This document shows positions 13,158 through 16,049 of a stretch of 16,049 nucleotides of DNA, piece after piece. Source of the DNA: CANHEE01 sp043777755. Lineage in GTDB: Bacteria; Bacteroidota; Bacteroidia; Chitinophagales; Saprospiraceae. Below the pieces are notes generated by a model. It was not told the origin of the DNA and made no database searches. It saw only the letters and a list, made by a program, of their open reading frames with translations. The first letter of the stretch is position 1; each line of letters opens with the position of its first letter. The stretch lies in contig JAYWHK010000344.1 in NCBI GenBank assembly GCA_043777755.1, forward strand, positions 1-16,049, read 5' to 3'. A program made the translations under genes and the position numbers.

Positions 13158-14453
13158 ATGTCAGAACTAAAAGAAAAAATCAGCCAATTGGCAAAAATTA
13201 TCAAGCGGAATAATGCCGTTTTGGTCGTTGGTCCTTATGCTTATTTGGTGGCAACCAAAGAGGGCGAAAAATCTATTTTTGAATTACTTTCTGAACAATT
13301 AATTGCAGAAGTGCCTGATTTGCAAGGACTTGCAGATGCGAAAGATTTTCATTTGTTGGCTTCGGAATATGTGAACCGTAAAAGTGATTTTGATTTAGAA
13401 TTGCTCGTCAGCGACTTTTATGAAGAATTTACTGCGCCAATTCCGCTTTTAGATGCCTTGGCGCAGCTTCCCTTTTCTTTGGTCATTAATGCAACGCCCG
13501 ACAAGTTATTGCTCAAGGCTTTTCAGAAAGCGGGCAAGCTGCATACGCAATATGCCTATTATCATTATTCTAAGCAAAATCAAAATGTCACGCTCGAAAG
13601 TAGCGTTGATAAACCATTGATTTTTAACCTTTTAGGCGATATAGAAGATACCAATTGCTTGGTACTAACGCATGAGGAGCAATTGGATTTTGTCAAAAAT
13701 ATCATTTCAAAAGATGCAGGTTTGCCCAAATCGCTTATCAGTACGCTGCAAGAAAAAACACATTATATTTTTATTGGTTTCGACTTTGAATATTGGTATC
13801 TGCGCTTGATGTTTCAAGTCTTGAATATCAATAAAGACAAGAAGAAAAATCAGGCTTTTGGCTTTCATCAAAACGATAACAATTTGATGCAATTGCCGAC
13901 CAAACTCTTTTTTAGCAATGAATATAATATTGAGTTTTTAGACGATGCGCCTGAGGCATTTTTGCAACATCTTACAGAGCAACTCAACGGCACTAAACCG
14001 CCAGCAATGGATAATGCCAACCATAAAATATTGGTCTTGTATCATCAAAAAGATGAAGCGATGTTTGAACAATTCAAAACAACGGCTACGCCAATGTTGC
14101 AGCGAAATAATGTAGAAATCATTGATAATCAAACATTTGTAAGTGGAGAAACGGAGCAAATCGCCTTGAAAAATTTGCAAAACGCGCCTTTGGTTTTGCC
14201 TTTATTGAGCAGCCAATTTTTAGCAGATGCTACGCTGATGAATTACTTAACATTAGCGACCTACGAAAAAAATAAAAAAGTTGTTCCAATTTTATTGAAG
14301 CCTTGTGATTTTGCCCAAATTGAAAAAACGCATCAATTTCATAGCGTTTTGCCAAGCCGAAATACCTTTGTGAGCCTGCAAAGCAATCAAGACAGTGCTT
14401 ATTTGGACATTTGTAACCATATTGAATTACTCTTAAAATCCACTATACTATGA
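13158..14453 (+). CDS. SIR2-like / TIR-like fusion protein, probable conflict-system component
   Basis: A 431-residue cytoplasmic protein with two NAD-related folds. Residues about 1-275 are a SIR2-like domain: VLVVGPYAY at 21-29 stands for the GAGxS loop, INATPDKLL at 110-118 for the TTNxDxLL motif, IFNLLGDIEDTNCLVLTHEE at 155-174 for the KLHG-x-TxxD region, and YIFIGFDFEYWYLR at 203-216 for the closing GFSxxDxxLR. Residues about 289-425 are TIR-like: KILVLYHQKDE (290-300), VSGETEQ (328-334), LLSSQFL (349-355), VVPILLKPCDF (375-385). The active sites look altered: the SIR2 His is Leu (158 or 159), the glycine loop is changed, and the TIR catalytic Glu position reads Tyr363. It overlaps the STAND gene by ATGA, so the two are surely coexpressed. 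SIR2 and TIR domains with STAND NTPases occur in anti-phage systems; the exact role here is inferred. Confidence 0.75.
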   Translation: MSELKEKISQLAKIIKRNNAVLVVGPYAYLVATKEGEKSIFELLSEQLIAEVPDLQGLADAKDFHLLASEYVNRKSDFDLELLVSDFYEEFTAPIPLLDALAQLPFSLVINATPDKLLLKAFQKAGKLHTQYAYYHYSKQNQNVTLESSVDKPLIFNLLGDIEDTNCLVLTHEEQLDFVKNIISKDAGLPKSLISTLQEKTHYIFIGFDFEYWYLRLMFQVLNINKDKKKNQAFGFHQNDNNLMQLPTKLFFSNEYNIEFLDDAPEAFLQHLTEQLNGTKPPAMDNANHKILVLYHQKDEAMFEQFKTTATPMLQRNNVEIIDNQTFVSGETEQIALKNLQNAPLVLPLLSSQFLADATLMNYLTLATYEKNKKVVPILLKPCDFAQIEKTHQFHSVLPSRNTFVSLQSNQDSAYLDICNHIELLLKSTIL

Positions 14454-16049
14454 GCAATTTAATCTACCGTTACCCTGGTCCTTATCCTTTCGAGGAGGCA
14501 CAAGCGAACTTGTTTTTTGGTCGTGAGCGCGAAGCAAAAGAGCTGTTTTATATGATTGCTGCCGAGCGTTTGGTGGTACTTTTTGCTAAGTCGGGCATTG
14601 GAAAAACCTCCCTTTTACAAGCGGGCGTTACGCCAAAATTGCGGCAAGCAAACATAGATCCGATTACGATACGTTTTAACGATACGTCGAAATCGCCACT
14701 ACAAATTTTCAAAGATACTTTTTGTGAAAAAACAAATCAAAATGTTGATAATCAAGATATTACACTTTGGGAATTATTAAAAAACACCAAACTAACGCAG
14801 CACGACGAAGCGCAAACACCTTTGCTGGTTTTAGACCAATTTGAGGAACTTTTTACCTTAAATTTTGACCTTGCGGCAAGGCTCGAATTTTTCAACGAAT
14901 TGGCTTATTTGGTCAGTGGCGATATGCCAAAATCTGTTTTCAAACGCATTGCTAAAAATCGTCATGCGTACAGCGACGAACAAATGCGCGACTACGAAAA
15001 ACCGCCTTTGTTGAAAATCGTTATTGCGCTGCGGTCGGATATGTTGCATTATTTGGACGAGATTTCGATGCCAATTCCGAGCATTTTACGCAATCGCTAT
15101 CAACTCTTGGCGTTGAAAAACGATGCGGCACGAGAAGCGATAGAAAAACCTGCCGCAGCAGAAGGTACGCACTTCAAGATTGCAGAGCGTTTTGGTTTTA
15201 CGCCTTATGCGATGAACGACATGATGCAGGTGTTGAGCAAAGACAATGAAGTAGAGAGTTTTCAGTTACAACTCGTTTGTCGAGGCATTGAGGAAAAGAT
15301 TTTGAAAGGAAAACGCAGTAAATACGATGCGTTTCACTTAGCCGAAACCAATGAAAATGGCTTAAAACAACTCAACTCTGATTTTTTTGGCGGTCAAGAA
15401 GGCATCAAAACGTTCATTGAAAATTTTTATAGAGAAGTCTTAGCCAAATTAGACGATACTGAAATTGAAGAACAAGTAACGGGGCAAAAAGTCTCCCCTT
15501 CGGAGAAATTTAGAGGGGCTAAAATCATCGAAAATCAATTACTTACCGAAAGTGGTCGCCGCCGAAGTGTTGATAAAGAAACCCTTATGGAAAATGGCGC
15601 AACGACCGAAATTTTAGCACATTTTGAGCAAGAACGCCTATTGCGCAAAGAGCCTCGTATGAATACTTTTTACTACGAACTCAGTCACGACACACTCGTT
15701 GAGCCGATTTTGAAGGTCAAAAAAGAACGTTTGGAGCGAGAAGAAAAAGAGCGTTTGGCACAAGAACGCATCGCTGCCGAAGCAAAAGCACGAGAAGAAG
15801 AAGCAAAACGAAAAGCAGCCGAAAGGCAGCGTAGAAATGCAAGACTTCTGGCGATGAGTGCGGTTGTTGGGCTTTGTGTGGCTGTCATGGCTGCATTTTA
15901 TGCTTGGCGACAAACCGAAAAGGCAGAACAAGCAACAAAAGAAGCAAATGCACAAAAAGACATTGCTGAAAAAAGCCTTTTGAAAGCCTATCAATCTGAC
16001 ATCAAACGCTTGGAAGAAACGGCTAAAAAATACGACAATGATTTGATTT
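14450..16049 (+). CDS. STAND NTPase (nSTAND1-like) with coiled coil and membrane segment, 3' end outside window
   Basis: The first 533 codons of a larger gene, open to the window edge. Residues about 11-25 (PYPFEEAQANLFFGRE) are the usual lead-in. Walker A is FAKSGIGKTSLLQAG at 45-59 (Lys52), with Ala instead of Gly at its first position; Walker B is LLVLDQFEELF at 125-135; ALRSDMLHYLDEI at 193-205 carries the sensor-like Arg; and ELSHDTLVEPIL at 410-421 marks the end of the winged-helix part. A highly charged coiled coil follows (about 420-465), then one hydrophobic segment (about 466-485) and another charged helix. Such proteins usually end in WD40, TPR or similar sensor repeats, which would lie beyond the window. 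STAND NTPases act as switches that oligomerise on sensing a signal and trigger an effector. A repeat is inserted in frame at codons 347-358. Confidence 0.85.
   Translation, partial: MSNLIYRYPGPYPFEEAQANLFFGREREAKELFYMIAAERLVVLFAKSGIGKTSLLQAGVTPKLRQANIDPITIRFNDTSKSPLQIFKDTFCEKTNQNVDNQDITLWELLKNTKLTQHDEAQTPLLVLDQFEELFTLNFDLAARLEFFNELAYLVSGDMPKSVFKRIAKNRHAYSDEQMRDYEKPPLLKIVIALRSDMLHYLDEISMPIPSILRNRYQLLALKNDAAREAIEKPAAAEGTHFKIAERFGFTPYAMNDMMQVLSKDNEVESFQLQLVCRGIEEKILKGKRSKYDAFHLAETNENGLKQLNSDFFGGQEGIKTFIENFYREVLAKLDDTEIEEQVTGQKVSPSEKFRGAKIIENQLLTESGRRRSVDKETLMENGATTEILAHFEQERLLRKEPRMNTFYYELSHDTLVEPILKVKKERLEREEKERLAQERIAAEAKAREEEAKRKAAERQRRNARLLAMSAVVGLCVAVMAAFYAWRQTEKAEQATKEANAQKDIAEKSLLKAYQSDIKRLEETAKKYDNDLI
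15488..15524 (+). repeat. Interspersed palindromic repeat inserted in frame in the STAND gene
   Basis: AAAGTCTCCCCTTCGG followed by AGAAATTTAGAGGGGCTAAA matches the repeat units at the ftsL-ftsI junction (3184-3219 reverse, 3313-3346 forward) in pattern and length. Here it is read as KVSPSEKFRGAK without breaking the frame, in the linker between the NTPase core and the LSHDTL region. Confidence 0.55.

Noticed and set aside
13158..16049. Classical Thoeris or Avs system
   Set aside because: Thoeris has separate ThsA and ThsB proteins and no STAND gene; Avs carries the effector on the STAND chain. Neither layout is seen here.

Overview
The window looks like a chromosome segment of a low-GC Bacteroidota, probably of the Cytophagales or a related group. 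Reasons: AT-rich DNA, promoters of the TAnnTTTG type, weak A-rich leaders instead of strong Shine-Dalgarno sites, a MraZ/RsmH/FtsL_2/PASTA-type FtsI division cluster, a DUF1080 secreted protein, signal peptides ending in A-Q, and dense interspersed palindromic repeats. No rRNA, tRNA, CRISPR array, transposase or integrase was found.

Layout. Positions 1-1065 are accessory: a truncated signal-peptide ORF, then a single-domain GIY-YIG protein lying between two hairpin elements with related arms. Positions 1066-5704 (minus strand) hold the start of a division/cell-wall (dcw) cluster in the order mraZ, rsmH, a small acidic ORF, ftsL, ftsI. It ends after ftsI instead of continuing to murE, and every junction is filled with repeats. 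A set of MraZ-type boxes overlaps the mraZ promoter. Positions 6000-8985 (plus) carry a GT2 polyprenol-phosphate sugar transferase, a nested palindrome of about 280 bp, an apparent gene remnant, a secreted DUF1080 protein and a YhhN-family membrane protein. Positions 9138-11487 hold three exported proteins of unknown role: a Lys/Ala/Pro/Glu-rich protein with a small basic tail domain, a lipoprotein, and a protein with two similar halves. Positions 11781-13025 encode lysA, preceded by a leader with two identical hairpins.

Positions 13158-16049 are the most interesting part. A SIR2-like plus TIR-like fusion overlaps by four bases (ATGA) with a STAND NTPase that has a coiled coil and a membrane segment and runs off the window. 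This looks like a two-gene NTP-dependent conflict (anti-phage or cell-suicide type) system. By eye, both NAD-related domains lack their usual catalytic residues, which suggests a signalling or scaffold role, or another effector. A 37-base interspersed repeat is inserted in frame in the STAND gene, and a 120-base palindrome abuts the start codon of the fusion gene.

A second theme is repeats that supply functional sequence: one gives ftsI its stop codon, one sits at its translation start, one lies inside the STAND gene, and two hairpins lie in the lysA leader. All family assignments come from reading motifs by eye; no database search was run.
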